Source: Schistocephalus solidus
Taxonomy: Eukaryota > Platyhelminthes > Cestoda > Diphyllobothriidea > Diphyllobothriidae
Reading direction: 5' to 3'
DNA: 64,000 nucleotides
Assembly: GCA_017591395.1 (NCBI GenBank)
Contig: WEDG01000769.1
Coordinates: 124,001-188,000 of the forward strand
A program made the translations under genes and the position numbers. The notes under the pieces were generated by a model, which saw nothing but the letters and a program-made list of their open reading frames with translations, did no database searches and had not been told where the DNA came from. Of this stretch, positions 62,120 through 64,000 are shown in pieces; the stretch's first letter is position 1, and each line of letters starts with the position of its first letter.

Positions 62120-64000
62120 TTCAAACGACTTGTCAGTTCCCTTTTGTCACCAAGCCCAATATGGCGTGCAAATAAAAGTCCCTCGGGAAAAAGAACTTCG
62201 CTAAAGCTCGCAGGTACTAACACATGCACCTGACAACAGCACAGCAATCGCCTTGACCTCCGCTCCCGTGTGACGTGATGGTACCCGGTTGCTACACGCG
62301 TCCTGTGTAAGCCTGACCTACGCGTGCGTGGTTGTCGTGGTGAAGCGCGCTGCTTTGACTACCCACCCCCTCCCCCACAGCCTCTACCGCTTTCCTTATT
62401 CGCAGCAAATATGCAAATTCCCTGCGCAGCCGACCACCGGAAAGCGCACATGACAATTAACTGTGCACGCACGGCCGTGCGTGCTAAAACGGGGTTAGGG
62501 CTGGATGAGCATGGCTTTGGCGGGAGGGAGAACAGACACGCATCTTCTTATGTGCACCCTCCTCCACACGCACACACACACACCCGAGGCCAGCAAGAGT
62601 TACTAATGGCTTAACATCCGTACCCACAAAACCGCAGGAGTGCACGTATTCATGAGTATGCATATACACGCAGGAATATGGGTGTGGACAGATCAATGGG
62701 CAGGTCGAGCAGCCAACTTCTGTGCTCTGCGTGTTGTACTGAGTGGGTGACTAAGTCTACTAGCTGAAGTCATCCTACTGTGTCTCGAAGCGGGTGGAAG
62801 GATGTGTGGTAGCGGCGTTCATTGATCTAACTTAAGTGCGAGATAGGGCGCAGCTACCGGATGCGCTCATAATTTGGAGCCTGTATCTGTACTTGAGCCC
62901 AGCGGCAAGAACTCATTAAATGAGAAGAGATACATGAAGAAACGAAACGTCAACATTCCTTCCTGCTATCAAAGTACTGCGGCCAACGTCACTTACGCAA
63001 CTTTTAATATTCCCCCTTAGTCGCAAACAACAAAACGCGGGTTGGTACTTCCACTAAGCTCCATGGATAATTGTACCTGGTATGGTGTTGGGGTATGGCT
63101 GACTCGTAAATGCCCACTGAAATTCCATTTTCCTTTGCAGGTTAAAATTCACGAGTACCCACACTCTAGTCACAAACGTGAAGAGTTGCGTGAAGGTTGG
63201 GGTGCGAACCGTGAGTCGCGCTATGACGGACCAGTGACGAGCCGATAACGCTGATTGGATGGGATGTGGCCTGCTTTCTAACCCGAAAAACAGGGGAGGA
63301 GGGCTGATGCCTGAGGCCTTAAATGCGACTGATCAAACAAAGGACAGGAAGCTGGAAAGATGCGAAGCTGGGGTCGTTTATATGCCCTCCTTCTCCCCCC
63401 CCCCCCCCCCCGGCAAGACAGGGTCCCAGGATCACACCACTTTCGAGAGTCAGGGTTATTATTAGGCATGGGACATGGGAAAAGGCACTGCTCTTGAACT
63501 TTTGCGCAGTGCCTCCGGTGGGGGGGGAGGGTGTTCGTATTCCCTGTCCTGCGGCGGGTATATAACCGAGCCCCTGCTGCCCGCTCAACCAAAAGCGCGT
63601 CAAATCGACTCGAGGATTTTACCAAAGGCCACTTGCTGATTTTTTTTTCTCCCCATAAATGGACTAAGGCAAGCAGGTTGTTTTTTTTAGAAAACTAGAC
63701 ATTTGACGATTCTAAAATCCGAAGGCATTTACTCAATTTTTAAATGAACAAGCTTATACGTAACTATAAAACTAAAACTTAAATCTATAGTGTACTAAAG
63801 TGACCTTTTCGGGACTTTCCACTTTTTATAATAAAGCTAGTATTTCTAAAGAAGATAATATTACTTTTAATATTTAGTTCATGCTTTCATTCGCTTCAAG
63901 TCCTGCGTTAGCATTTCAAGGTTTTGGTCCATTCGTTGCGTCCAATCTCATTCAACCCTAGTTGTCAGGCTACGGCAGTTCAGAGGCAGAGTCGAAAGTC
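62120..64000. other. Nothing recognised; simple runs only
   Basis: It contains a CA run near 62,565-62,582 and a poly-C run near 63,397-63,412. Open frames here have no recognisable domain. Confidence 0.45.

Overview
The window looks like nuclear DNA from a parasitic flatworm, most likely a tapeworm. The grounds are exons scattered through large repeat-filled introns, several 32-36 nt introns at the 5' end of one gene (a size well known in flatworms), two abundant tRNA-derived SINE-like families, RTE-like and CR1/jockey-like LINE remnants, and a Penelope-like reverse transcriptase remnant. The species assignment is inference; nothing in the window is bacterial or an organelle sequence.

Two protein-coding genes are recognisable, both on the minus strand and both incomplete. 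Exons between 33,083 and 48,667 encode the C-terminal part of a supervillin-like actin-binding protein (SVIL): gelsolin-like repeats followed by the first part of a villin headpiece. Splice phases agree across eight of nine exons. The exception is a middle exon near 43,963-44,044 that runs into an in-frame TGA. Exons for the N-terminal part of the protein and the last part of the headpiece were not located. Exons between 2,361 and 18,925 encode the regulatory half of protein kinase N (PKN): three HR1 repeats and the C2-like domain. The linker and kinase exons must lie beyond the left edge. In the direction of transcription PKN follows SVIL, about 14 kb away. Both families act on the Rho/actin system, but nothing here shows co-regulation.

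The rest is mostly repeats and unassigned DNA. 1-14 kb: SINE-A and SINE-B copies, a composite repeat (REP-C), and unassigned sequence inside PKN introns. 15-19 kb: most PKN exons, with a CTA microsatellite. 19.6-24.5 kb: two decayed LINEs. 26.3-27 kb: a large inverted repeat. 27.7-28.5 kb: a terminal-inverted-repeat element (MITE-D) inserted in LINE sequence. 33-49 kb: SVIL, with a 660-bp CAT/TCC/TTC microsatellite, REP-C, another MITE-D and AT-rich repeats in its introns. 49-64 kb: largely unassigned, with GGTTAG-rich repeats, a Penelope-like remnant, SINE clusters, a LINE scrap and a MITE-D nested in a SINE-A. One candidate plus-strand exon (55,022-55,157) is noted without an identity.

I found no convincing new molecular system. 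The most useful observations are the PKN micro-introns with a start-codon-only first exon, the nested and dimeric transposon structures, and the disrupted SVIL exon.
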